From CAZIWX01 sp964543125 (GTDB lineage Bacteria; Fidelibacterota; UBA8477), in contig CAZIWX010000073.1 in the NCBI GenBank assembly GCA_964543125.1, positions 1 to 12,611 of the forward strand: a DNA stretch of 12,611 bases, read 5' to 3'. Of the stretch, positions 1-7,424 are shown in pieces. Made by a program: the position numbers and the translations under genes. Every line of letters starts with the position of its first letter. The first letter of the stretch is position 1. Under the pieces are notes generated by a model. The model saw only the letters and a list, made by a program, of their open reading frames with translations. It did not search any database and was not told the origin of the DNA.

Positions 1-1160
1 CGGAAAATCGTCCCCTTTCCCGGCGCGGTTTGAACGGTAATTTTACCACCATGGTATTCCTCAACAATGCGTTGCGTGAGACTTAACCCCAATCCCCAAC
101 CGCGTTTTTTTGATGACCAGCCTGGACGAAAAACATTCTTTCGATCACGAGCGGCAATTCCCCGTCCATTATCTTCTACTTCAATAATGGCATAATCTGA
201 ATGGGAAGTTACCCGGATCAGAATCTGTCCATCTGGTTTATCATTTGCATCAATGGCATTCTTAAGGAGGTTTTCCAAAGCCCACTCAAACAACTCCCAA
301 TTGGCCATGATCAAAGGATTCTCTTTATTTTCCACGTTGATACTGATTTTCTTGTTCCAGTGGGGAATCCTACGACGCACATACTGCACAACCGGCTGGA
401 TCAAATCTTTGCTGGGCAAGGGAATCAGTGTAACGCCGGAGCCGATCTTTGAAAATCGTTGCGCTACCTGGTTCAAACGTTGCAAATCAGTCTCCATGTC
501 GGCCAGGACTTCCTGGTCAGCTTGACCGTGGAACCGTTCTTTAAGCAATTCCAACCAACCCATAAGTGAACTTAGGGGCGTCCCCAACTGATGGGCTGTC
601 TCTTTGGCCATGCCCACCCAGATTCCTTTCCGCTCTGAGTTGCGGATAAATTGAAAACCCGTGAATCCTATAAGAATAAACAGTGTAACTACCGCGATTT
701 CCACATACGGCAACCAGCGTAATTGGCGAATAAGGTCGGAATCTCCATAGTGAATAAACATGACGGCGGTACCCATGTACTGAATCGGAATCGCTTCATT
801 TTCCAAATCCATTTCCTGGATCAAATCGGTGAGAAGTTCAGCCTTGTCTGAATCGGAGAGGTCTTTGGGAAGATCAATATTTTCATGAGCATAAATGCCT
901 TTTTGAGGCTCAACTGAGATAATCACCGGAAATGAAATGTGATTGATGATTTCGGTGAATACAAAATTCAGATCCTGATTATCCGAGGACAGGGCATTCG
1001 CAACCAGTTGAGCATTATAAGTGAGAAATCGCCGGCTGTCGTCACGCAGTTTGTCCACCAGATGATTAGTGTAGAGCAGTACGCCACCAACAATGATAAT
1101 CGCGGTAAGAAATAAGAATATCTTAATGTTAGTGGATGAACGCAGTGGGCGAATAGCCAT
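1..1160 (-). CDS. Sensor histidine kinase, membrane-bound (C-terminal end cut by window edge)
   Basis: This is a two-component sensor kinase that would autophosphorylate a histidine and pass the phosphate to a response regulator not present in the window. I read 386 codons without a stop from ATG at 1160 to the left edge. Two hydrophobic segments (about residues 13-31 and 150-172) flank an extracytoplasmic region of roughly 115 residues with no family I recognise. The phosphoacceptor H-box KETAHQLGTPLSSL places the histidine at about residue 190. The N-box ENLLKNAIDAN (about 296-306), the G1 box VEDNGRGI (D about 330) and the G2 box GWGLGLSL (from about 354) are all intact. The read ends at GTIF, so only a few residues are missing. 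An in-frame TGA lies two codons upstream of the ATG and fixes the start; GGAG sits 12 nt before it. It follows the sulfatase-like gene by 87 nt with no clear terminator, so it may be co-transcribed. Its ligand is unknown. Confidence 0.93.
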   Translation of the reverse strand, partial: MAIRPLRSSTNIKIFLFLTAIIIVGGVLLYTNHLVDKLRDDSRRFLTYNAQLVANALSSDNQDLNFVFTEIINHISFPVIISVEPQKGIYAHENIDLPKDLSDSDKAELLTDLIQEMDLENEAIPIQYMGTAVMFIHYGDSDLIRQLRWLPYVEIAVVTLFILIGFTGFQFIRNSERKGIWVGMAKETAHQLGTPLSSLMGWLELLKERFHGQADQEVLADMETDLQRLNQVAQRFSKIGSGVTLIPLPSKDLIQPVVQYVRRRIPHWNKKISINVENKENPLIMANWELFEWALENLLKNAIDANDKPDGQILIRVTSHSDYAIIEVEDNGRGIAARDRKNVFRPGWSSKKRGWGLGLSLTQRIVEEYHGGKITVQTAPGKGTIF

Positions 1161-1247
1161 GAATCAACTTTTCTCCATTTTAATTTTCAGTGGTTATGCT
1201 CCTTAGTTGAATTTAATCGGAAATGCTCTGGCTTGGGGATTTAAGTT

Positions 1248-2567
1248 TTAGAAATATCCCAATTGTTGCATCAATGTATTGATCTGCGGTGTCAGGTTGC
1301 GTTGCTCTTCTAACAAGTTATCCGCGAGGGTCTTCAATTCTCTGTACTTCTCCCTACCACTTTGGGCATTGGATACATCCACTTCCTTGTCCGGGTCTTC
1401 ATTCAAATTATAATAGTGATACACTCCGGTTGTATAACCGATGATTTTCCGGCTCTTATTCAGGATAGCCACCTGGGAATGCCGGAATGGATCACCGGCG
1501 TGTTGATCGATTGCATCCAGGCCTTCTAAAATTTCCACGGGAGTTGAGAGGACCGCTTGAGCTGTTGCCGGCGAATGGTCATCCCAGTTTTTGAGAAAAC
1601 CATCTCCGCGCTCCAGTGAGTTTTTCAGCAGCGGAAACAGGTGTTGATGCTGAATCAAACCGATATGGCGCCGGGGGCTGGATTGCCCGGGCGTTTTCCA
1701 TAGTAAGGGCACATGGATGAGGGGTTGGTGCAGATTGAACAGATGATGAATATAAGCTTGCTCTCCCAACATCTCACCATGGTCAGCCGTGATAATAATG
1801 TGGCCGTTCTCCAGCACATGCTGAAACCAGGATAGCCTGAATAAGGTTTGCAGCGCATCATTGAGATCATCCAGTTCAGCCCGGTAAAGGTTTTGCAAGA
1901 GTGATTGTTCTGCCGTGGTGAGTTTTCGGCCTTCAGTATAAAAATAGCGCCAGTCTTTATTGTAGCACTGAACACGTGTCCATACTTCGTCGCTGTAAAA
2001 ACCAACCTGCCTGGATCTTGCCCGGTCTGTCGGGGCATACGGCGTGTGCGGACCGATGAGTTGTAGAAAGAGAAAAACAGGTTTATTTGCTGATTGAGAG
2101 AGCTTCTTGTTCAAAAGTTCGATCGCTTTTGCAATCACTTCCGTCGAATTTAAAATGATTTCATCAAATCGGAGAAATTTTACTGCATTTGACAACCGCC
2201 GTGGATTTTTCCACACTTCAAAGAAAGATCTAAAATCTTTGTTCAGGTTCGTGATGGGACCCAGCAGTGGATTAGATGAAATTCCTACTGTCTGATACCC
2301 GATTTTATCAAGAAATCCAGCCAGCGTCGGATGCTGGTTCCCCAACCATAGTTGCCCTTCAACAACACCATGTTCGTGCGGAGTTAATCCTGTAAACATG
2401 GATGCATGGGCCGGCGGTGTCCAGGGTGAAGGAGTATAGGCGTTTAGGAAAGTATGGGCCCTTTTAGCAAATTTCTGGAAAAATGGCCACCGCCAATCAC
2501 CGTCAGCATTAACCAGGTAATCAAATCGGGTCGCATCTAATGAGATGAAGAGGATGGGGGGGCGCAT
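1248..2567 (-). CDS. Sulfatase-superfamily hydrolase/transferase with Thr nucleophile position
   Basis: This 439-residue protein has the alkaline phosphatase/sulfatase fold. It has no signal peptide or membrane segment that I can see, so it is probably cytoplasmic. Metal and active-site motifs are visible in order: SLDATRFD with D11; PWTPPAHASMFTGL with T50 where sulfatases carry the Cys/Ser that becomes formylglycine; GPHTPYAP with H174; and TADHGEMLGE with D262 and H263, followed by a His/Lys-rich stretch ending at K291. The Thr-type centre is known from phosphoglycerol and phosphoethanolamine transferases and from a large group of uncharacterised 'WTxPSH' sulfatase-like proteins. Formylglycine-dependent sulfatase chemistry is therefore unlikely; phospho- or sulfo-ester hydrolysis or transfer is possible. 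An upstream in-frame TAG close to the ATG supports the start. A GGTGG-like ribosome site is about 20 nt away, which is long. It lies 40 nt after the deacetylase-like gene, which suggests shared work on the same glycan. Confidence 0.88.
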   Translation of the reverse strand: MRPPILFISLDATRFDYLVNADGDWRWPFFQKFAKRAHTFLNAYTPSPWTPPAHASMFTGLTPHEHGVVEGQLWLGNQHPTLAGFLDKIGYQTVGISSNPLLGPITNLNKDFRSFFEVWKNPRRLSNAVKFLRFDEIILNSTEVIAKAIELLNKKLSQSANKPVFLFLQLIGPHTPYAPTDRARSRQVGFYSDEVWTRVQCYNKDWRYFYTEGRKLTTAEQSLLQNLYRAELDDLNDALQTLFRLSWFQHVLENGHIIITADHGEMLGEQAYIHHLFNLHQPLIHVPLLWKTPGQSSPRRHIGLIQHQHLFPLLKNSLERGDGFLKNWDDHSPATAQAVLSTPVEILEGLDAIDQHAGDPFRHSQVAILNKSRKIIGYTTGVYHYYNLNEDPDKEVDVSNAQSGREKYRELKTLADNLLEEQRNLTPQINTLMQQLGYF

Positions 2568-2607
2568 TACTATCGTATCGGACTAATCCACCTTTATTAA
2601 AAACGAT

Positions 2608-3753
2608 TTAATGGGAACGAGTAAACTCGAGCAAGTCAATCCCAACCTTTTCATGCCACCAGTCGCCGATTTCCCTAATCGACCCGAACCAGGCACCCAT
2701 GTCTTGCAATAACTTTAGGGTTGCCCGGTATGCATCCCAATAACAGGGCAAATTGATTGTGTTGGGATGCCAAAGCAAGTTCAACACACCACCGGTGCAT
2801 TGAACTTGTTCCGCCAGATTTCTGATATATTGAAGCCCCATATCCTTATCCAATCGTAGACCTTTGCGATGATGAAACATGGCGCCGTCCTGGATGATAA
2901 GGGGAATTTCAAATAGCGGTAAGGGTTGGTCAGCGTTAATGTCTATCATACGAAACGGGTAAGAAGTTCCCCGCCTAAAGCCAATGTTATCATTGAATCC
3001 AATACTTGAATCGTATTTGAACCCAGCACCCGACTGCACTCCAGGTGTTCGGAAATTATCAAAATTCAACCAATGTTGGCGAACACTCACCAGCGGATGT
3101 CCGAGAACAGATTCGACCTGCTCTTTTTGATTCTTCATAATCTCAACATCGGTTGAGGCATGCCAGGAAGGATGCAGACCAATTTCCCATCCACGACTAT
3201 CCAGTTCTCGGATCAAGTGACGAACGGTTATTTTTGAAGACTCGAAGTGTAAGGAATCGGAGTACTTATACCAACAATCTGTAAAATGTGACCGAATCGT
3301 AGATTCAGGAGTAAAAAAGAAAGTTGAATGTCCACCGACTTCCCGCTCTACCCGAAGCCAATCTTCAAAGTGATGAAACGGGTCATGGTTACGGGTGAGA
3401 CTACCCCGTATGCTGGATTCGAGCGCCTCGACCATAAGAATTAAATTTTGCTTCAGGTTTTGTTGACTCCAGGTTGTAAGGATATGCTTGATTCTCCTGA
3501 AGTTTGATTCCCAGGCATACGCTGAGATGACATCAACATCATGCGTTAGGCATACGGCAAAGGGTGCATCATTGGGCCATTTAGGCTTCTCACCACCACT
3601 TTTCAGCCAGCGTTTATCAATGAATGGTTCATACAGCTTGCCCATGAGGTTGACCGGGCTGAATGAAAAATCAAAGACATGATTAGCGGTGGGAGCAGGG
3701 AATTTTTTCCCTGTAATCAGGTTGTAGTAGGTGTTATTGGATTCAGTTGGCAT
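2608..3753 (-). CDS. Polysaccharide deacetylase-like protein (NodB/CE4-type fold)
   Basis: This 381-residue protein resembles carbohydrate esterase family 4, which removes N- or O-acetyl groups from sugars with a metal-bound Asp/His/His centre. The visible motifs in order are CLTHDVD (H71, D72, D74, the motif-1 aspartates), GLHPSWHAS (H194 and H198, the HxxxH metal pair), VRQHWLNF (R225) and LLWHPNT (H329, the C-terminal catalytic-type His). The roughly 65 residues before motif 1 are extra and unassigned. There is no clear signal peptide, so it would act inside the cell, perhaps on a lipid-linked or nucleotide-activated sugar. LTHDVD variants are frequent in bacterial exopolysaccharide loci. 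An in-frame TAG two codons before ATG fixes the start, although the ribosome site is weak. It sits 31 nt after the GNAT gene and 40 nt before the sulfatase-like gene. A catalytically inactive relative cannot be excluded, but the key residues are present. Confidence 0.88.
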   Translation of the reverse strand: MPTESNNTYYNLITGKKFPAPTANHVFDFSFSPVNLMGKLYEPFIDKRWLKSGGEKPKWPNDAPFAVCLTHDVDVISAYAWESNFRRIKHILTTWSQQNLKQNLILMVEALESSIRGSLTRNHDPFHHFEDWLRVEREVGGHSTFFFTPESTIRSHFTDCWYKYSDSLHFESSKITVRHLIRELDSRGWEIGLHPSWHASTDVEIMKNQKEQVESVLGHPLVSVRQHWLNFDNFRTPGVQSGAGFKYDSSIGFNDNIGFRRGTSYPFRMIDINADQPLPLFEIPLIIQDGAMFHHRKGLRLDKDMGLQYIRNLAEQVQCTGGVLNLLWHPNTINLPCYWDAYRATLKLLQDMGAWFGSIREIGDWWHEKVGIDLLEFTRSH

Positions 3754-3784
3754 TGACTACAGTTACTTTATTGGATAGCGTGAA

Positions 3785-4927
3785 TTATTGATAAGGCCGA
3801 CCTTCTTTGACTAAATCTGTTATGAACCAGTTTTCATTCCGGATTAGACGAGGGTCTTTCTTTAAGTATCGCGGTAAATAAACATAAAACTGATTCCGTC
3901 TAAAGCTGTTTCGATAGTCTTTAAGTGAAAAAATATTATTGGGGATAAATCCGTTAGCTCGGAGTAATCGCGCAAGAAATTTATTTCGTTTTAGTGTTGA
4001 AAATCTAATCTGAACAACTTTTTCGATTATAGCAAATTTTTTCAACCCATTAAGGAGTGTTTTAAAAATTTCCCTTCTCTTTTCATCGGCTAAGATATCA
4101 ACCACATCAATTGTATCTTTATTCTGAGTAAAAATGAGATAGCCTTTCAATCGGTCATCTTTTCGATAAACTAAGTATTGATGTTTCACATAAGGATTCT
4201 GGTTAATTCGCCATTCCATGTATTGTCGTGTGCGATCAACGCTAACCCCATAGAGCTGTCTGTTGCTATTCCAGAGGCTCTCTAAATCATCAAGTGGTGC
4301 CTGAGATTCCGATAAAATCTCTATGGGTTTACTGCCCAGCATCGATCGAAACCAAAATGAATAAAATGCAACGATTTTGGCAACGGATACTGCAATAAAT
4401 CTTGACCAGAAAGATGATTTTTCCGTTTCATCGCTAAGTTTTTTATTGATCAAGGTTCTGATCACCGATGCATCCACCCAGAAAATGTAGCTCACCCACG
4501 AGTCAAACGGGATGTACCCCAATTTTTGCCTGATCGCACCGGGTGCCCCTTTGGCAACATGACCTGACGTGGTAAAAAATATTTGGTATATTTTCTTTGC
4601 CTCTTCGAAACAGCGTCTTTCGTGATAAAAATAAACACCACTTCCCCGAATGACCGGATGACTCATACAATTTTCAGTTTTCCCACAGAGATAAGATTTA
4701 CCCCAAGCTGACACGGGTGTGGGTATCAGGCTATATTGAGCAATTAGTTGATCCTGAGCCGAACGATCAGAATCAAATACAAGCCAAATACTTCCCATAC
4801 CGTGCCAAGTATTCACCCACTCCCACAGGTATTCATTTTTACTACGATCTCTATGCGTAATTAACTTATATAAGGTATTTATACTTTTTTCATCACCTGA
4901 TTGGTAAGGGCGAACAACTTTATTCAT
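3785..4927 (-). CDS. GNAT-like N-acyltransferase, two-domain type
   Basis: This 380-residue protein looks like the large GNAT-fold acyltransferases found in exopolysaccharide loci, which move an acyl group from acyl-CoA to an amine. The first half holds the recognisable CoA-binding-type segment HPVIRGSGVYFYHE (about 90-103), followed by LGYIPF (about 136-141), the usual end of one GNAT domain. The second half carries RQYMEWRINQNPY (about 234-246), then KGYLIF (about 261-266) and a C-terminal NWFITD (about 366-371). I associate this pattern with long GNAT proteins near glycan genes. There is no signal peptide. It starts 8 nt after the cysH-like stop with almost no Shine-Dalgarno match, so coupled translation from cysH is likely. 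The DNA is visibly AT-rich (the row at 4021 is about 28 percent G+C by hand count) compared with the glycosyltransferase gene. The substrate is unknown; an amino sugar is an inference from context. Confidence 0.75.
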   Translation of the reverse strand: MNKVVRPYQSGDEKSINTLYKLITHRDRSKNEYLWEWVNTWHGMGSIWLVFDSDRSAQDQLIAQYSLIPTPVSAWGKSYLCGKTENCMSHPVIRGSGVYFYHERRCFEEAKKIYQIFFTTSGHVAKGAPGAIRQKLGYIPFDSWVSYIFWVDASVIRTLINKKLSDETEKSSFWSRFIAVSVAKIVAFYSFWFRSMLGSKPIEILSESQAPLDDLESLWNSNRQLYGVSVDRTRQYMEWRINQNPYVKHQYLVYRKDDRLKGYLIFTQNKDTIDVVDILADEKRREIFKTLLNGLKKFAIIEKVVQIRFSTLKRNKFLARLLRANGFIPNNIFSLKDYRNSFRRNQFYVYLPRYLKKDPRLIRNENWFITDLVKEGRPYQ

Positions 4928-4935
4928 ATGCCAAT

Positions 4936-5661
4936 TCAGCGTTTTTCACTGCTAATGATTCTGCGGTTATGATTTCCATTCAGATGAAGTCCACATTCAA
5001 CTTTATCGAATCCTGCCCATCTCCCACTGCGTTCACTGCCTCCTTTATCAACAGGCCGGGTACATGGCCAACATCCAATGCTAGGATAATACTGATCATG
5101 CAGAGGATTGTATGGCAAATCATATTTCCGAATGTGCGTCCAACAATCATCTTTCGACCAATTGTAGAGTGGACTAACCTTCAGGTGCCCGCGGCCATCG
5201 ACCTCAATCGATCGGGTATCTGCTCTAGTAACGGACTGATCCTGACGAGTTGAATTTAGCCATACGGTGTTTTCAGACATAATGTCCAGCAGTGGCTCAA
5301 CTTTTCGGTAGTGACAACACCAATCTGGATCAGTTTCATACGGTTTTTGGCCGATCTTCACTTGTAATTCTTGTTCAGAATACCTGGTTGAAATTGTCTG
5401 AATATTCAAATCCCATTCATTATTTATTTTCTCAGCCAGTTTCATAGTTTCCTCGAAATGAAACCTCGTATCTATAAAGTAAATAGGAAGTTCCGGCAAA
5501 ACCTTCCTTACGAAACTCAGGAGAACAATACCACTGTATCCAAAAGCAGTAGTCATCATCAGCTTATCCCCAAATTCATTAGAGGCAAATGAGATTATCT
5601 CGTCTGGAGTAAGCCCCTTGAATTTTTTTTCGAGTACTAGAGCAGTTGCTGCATTATCCAA
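4936..5661 (-). CDS. cysH: Phosphoadenylyl/adenylyl-sulfate reductase (CysH family, Fe-S type)
   Basis: CysH enzymes reduce APS or PAPS to sulfite with electrons from thioredoxin or a related donor. The protein is 241 residues, normal for the family. The PP-loop ATPase-type N-terminal core contains TTAFGYSGIVLL (about 37-48) and YFIDTRFHFEET (about 61-72). The iron-sulfur signature of APS-type reductases is complete: C115-C116 in DWCCHYRK and C197/C200 in GCWPC. The C-terminal catalytic VECGLH has C223. The substrate loop reads STRQDQSVTR where I expect GIRREQSPTR or similar, so it is altered but keeps the arginines. No ATG is available: the frame opens after a TGA, and TTG at 5661 with GAGG 13 nt upstream is the best start. 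It is sandwiched between an amidohydrolase-like gene and a GNAT gene, with no sulfate adenylyltransferase, sulfite reductase or sulfotransferase nearby. Either it is a displaced housekeeping gene or it makes sulfite for the glycan pathway. Confidence 0.88.
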   Translation of the reverse strand: MDNAATALVLEKKFKGLTPDEIISFASNEFGDKLMMTTAFGYSGIVLLSFVRKVLPELPIYFIDTRFHFEETMKLAEKINNEWDLNIQTISTRYSEQELQVKIGQKPYETDPDWCCHYRKVEPLLDIMSENTVWLNSTRQDQSVTRADTRSIEVDGRGHLKVSPLYNWSKDDCWTHIRKYDLPYNPLHDQYYPSIGCWPCTRPVDKGGSERSGRWAGFDKVECGLHLNGNHNRRIISSEKR

Positions 5662-5741
5662 TGAAAATGTTGGTCCTCAGTTTTTCGACGCAGTCAAACT
5701 AAAAGCTTTGTCAAAATGCGCTTCCCTGTGAATGAATCAGT

Positions 5742-6566
5742 TTAGGGCAAAGGAGTTGGCTTTTCATACAGTGCATTCAGGATGTTATCATGAAAAAATA
5801 AGTCCCAGACTTCTTCACGAAGCGCATATTTCCATACCTTGACCTGTTCACCAAAATCAATTAATGGATAATCTGTACCGAAAATACACTTATGTTTTAA
5901 ATAAGTATTTGCCGCTTGAATAAATTCTGGTGCCATATATTTCGGTCGCAAGGCACTGAATTCTAGGTAAATGTTTGGATGGCGTTGGGCGACAGCTAGC
6001 ACAGGTGGTCCAAATCCATTTCCACCATGTGACATAATGATTTTTAGAGTAGGAAAGTCAACTGCAAGCTCATCGAAATACTGAGGTTGCCCCTTCCACA
6101 TATATGCTCCACGCCAAAAGTGTATTGAAGAGTGAATGATGATTGGGATTTGTAAATACTCGCAAAAACCATAGAGCGGATAGAGCAATTTGTCATTTAT
6201 TTCCAGCTTTTCCGCAAAGCCGAGATTGATTGCAGCAAAATTTAAACCTTTCAGTTGGCTAATTGCCATCAAAGCTGCCTGGATACCCCTTGAAATCGAT
6301 ACACCGCCAACCGGAATTATCTGAGGGTATTTTTTAGATAATTCTGCGATATGCTGATTTTCTGCGGCATTTCCTCCGCTAACAACGATTTGATCAATTT
6401 CTGACTGACCGGCAAATTTTAGGAGATCGGGTACTGACATCGGACTCAATCGATCATGCATATGGTACTTATCGATATAGTCATGAAAAGCCGGATGAAG
6501 ATTTTCAGTCCAGGGTTTCAGCATTTCCCGTGTACGTAACCGTACCCGGCCATCAATGATTTTCAT
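5742..6566 (-). CDS. Amidohydrolase-2 fold protein lacking the HxH metal motif
   Basis: This 274-residue TIM-barrel protein belongs to the amidohydrolase-2 group, which contains decarboxylases and lactone or amide hydrolases. The barrel landmarks are visible: the first strand MKIIDGRVRL, the strand IPIIIHSS with H145, the strand IIMSHGG with H180, and the last catalytic strand FGTDYP with D232. In active members the first strand ends in HxH, two metal ligands. Here those positions are R7 and R9. The remaining His, His and Asp are in place, so the protein may bind metal differently, use no metal, or have a non-hydrolytic role. I recall related proteins with RxR at this site, so it may be a recognised subgroup rather than a broken gene; the frame is intact. 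ATG at 6566 has a weak AGG 8 nt upstream. It follows the hexapeptide gene by 75 nt and precedes cysH by 80 nt, all in one direction. There is no signal peptide. Confidence 0.82.
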   Translation of the reverse strand: MKIIDGRVRLRTREMLKPWTENLHPAFHDYIDKYHMHDRLSPMSVPDLLKFAGQSEIDQIVVSGGNAAENQHIAELSKKYPQIIPVGGVSISRGIQAALMAISQLKGLNFAAINLGFAEKLEINDKLLYPLYGFCEYLQIPIIIHSSIHFWRGAYMWKGQPQYFDELAVDFPTLKIIMSHGGNGFGPPVLAVAQRHPNIYLEFSALRPKYMAPEFIQAANTYLKHKCIFGTDYPLIDFGEQVKVWKYALREEVWDLFFHDNILNALYEKPTPLP

Positions 6567-6641
6567 GATATGAACCTATCTCTTTATCTAATCTGTTTTG
6601 TAAATAATACACAATCACTTTTATAATTTGTAATATGACGA

Positions 6642-7130
6642 TTAGATATTCTTCTTATAGAACTTAGCTGGATTCCCATACCAGATTTCGTTATCTCCAA
6701 CATTATGGCGTATTTGGGAATTAGCACCAATAATTGCGTTTTTTCCGATATTGGAGCCTGGCATGAGCGTTACATTTGCACCAATTAAGGCCCCATCGCC
6801 GACGTCACCCACAACCTTCTTATTACCCTCTTTCAAATTTGGTGTGTCCGTCAACACAAAACCATATTTAATCGTTGCATTTTTCCCAATGTTTGCGTTT
6901 GCTGAAATAGTGCACCGGCTTCCAAAAGTAGTACCTTCACCAATAACCACATTTGATCTAACCTCACAATACGCTGTGAAAGAACAATTTTTTCCGATTT
7001 TTGCACCTGACCGAATGATGCAAAACGGGCCAATTTTTGTGTTGTCACCGATTTCTACGTTATCTTCCACATAGGCATGTGAATGAATTTGCACATTTTG
7101 ACCGATCTTACTATTTCTTAAGTTTTCCAT
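6642..7130 (-). CDS. Hexapeptide-repeat (left-handed beta-helix) acyltransferase
   Basis: This 162-residue protein is almost entirely imperfect hexapeptide repeats of the [LIV]-G-x4 kind (VEIGDN, TKIGPF, AKIGKN, VVIGEG, ANIGKN, SNIGKN, AIIGAN), which fold into a left-handed beta-helix. Such enzymes are usually trimers that acetylate amino or hydroxyl groups of nucleotide sugars. A loop after the first set of coils (LTDTPNLKEG, about 93-102) interrupts the repeats, and the tail EIWYGNPAKFYKK is the ending typical of sugar acetyltransferases such as the WbpD/PglD type. I cannot tell which sugar is used. The start is strong: GAGGAG at 7138-7143 lies 7 nt before the ATG. It is the first gene after the 512-bp gap and so is likely the first gene transcribed from the promoter near 7400. 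It is one of at least two acyltransferases here, the other being the GNAT gene. Confidence 0.9.
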   Translation of the reverse strand: MENLRNSKIGQNVQIHSHAYVEDNVEIGDNTKIGPFCIIRSGAKIGKNCSFTAYCEVRSNVVIGEGTTFGSRCTISANANIGKNATIKYGFVLTDTPNLKEGNKKVVGDVGDGALIGANVTLMPGSNIGKNAIIGANSQIRHNVGDNEIWYGNPAKFYKKNI

Positions 7131-7354
7131 ACTTCATCTCCTCTTGTTTTTCACAATTCAATTAAATGAACCTCCCCTGTGCAAACATCGGGGCATTTTA
7201 TCTACAATATTCCTAACTGAGACACCAAAATTTCTCAAACTTTTCCTTTCAAAAGGTTACCTCGAGGCAAGCTTATCGGAGTTCATTCATAAACATTAAA
7301 AAATATTTGTCTTCCTTTGCTAAAATACTTCATGTTGATTGCTTTCAATTTACC

Positions 7355-7374
7355 GAGAATTCTCATCTGAGAAT
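7355..7374. repeat. Palindrome with overlapping hairpin, possible operator
   Basis: GAGAATTCTC at 7355-7364 is a perfect 10-bp palindrome. It overlaps a second inverted repeat, ATTCTC-ATCT-GAGAAT (7359-7374), so the unit GAGAAT occurs twice as a direct repeat 14 nt apart, with its complement between. It lies about 14-33 nt downstream of the predicted transcription start at 7388, a place where a repressor could bind or an RNA hairpin could form. The role is inference; short palindromes arise by chance in AT-rich DNA. Confidence 0.35.
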
Positions 7375-7394
7375 ACTTTTCCCGGATTGATGGA

Positions 7395-7424
7395 AGTATA
7401 GCTCATAATAGGTCATTTGGTCAA
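7395..7424 (-). promoter_or_regulatory. Predicted sigma70-type promoter for the hexapeptide-to-kinase genes
   Basis: Read on the minus strand, TTGACC (7424-7419) and TATACT (7400-7395) are separated by exactly 18 nt, each one or two bases from consensus. Transcription would start near 7388 and give a leader of about 260 nt before the hexapeptide ATG. It is the best promoter match I found in the gap. A second TATAAT at 7439-7434 has no good -35 partner. If the host belongs to Bacteroidota, whose -10 differs from this consensus, the match would mean less. Confidence 0.5.

Noticed and set aside
1163..1204. AAGGAG (1204-1199) followed by a four-codon frame before the kinase, possibly a leader peptide
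   Set aside because: The AAGGAG is about 20 nt from that short ATG and about 38 nt from the kinase ATG; too short and poorly spaced to support.
4969..5253. Open frame of 94 codons on the plus strand
   Set aside because: It is antisense to the cysH-like gene, whose protein has a clear family match; the plus frame has no recognisable motif.
6751..7074. Open frame of 107 codons on the plus strand
   Set aside because: It lies opposite the hexapeptide gene; the periodic DNA of the repeats keeps the antisense frame open.
7174..7193. C4/G4 inverted repeat as a terminator
   Set aside because: The stem is four G-C pairs with an interrupted loop and no T-run follows on the minus strand; it is not a convincing terminator.
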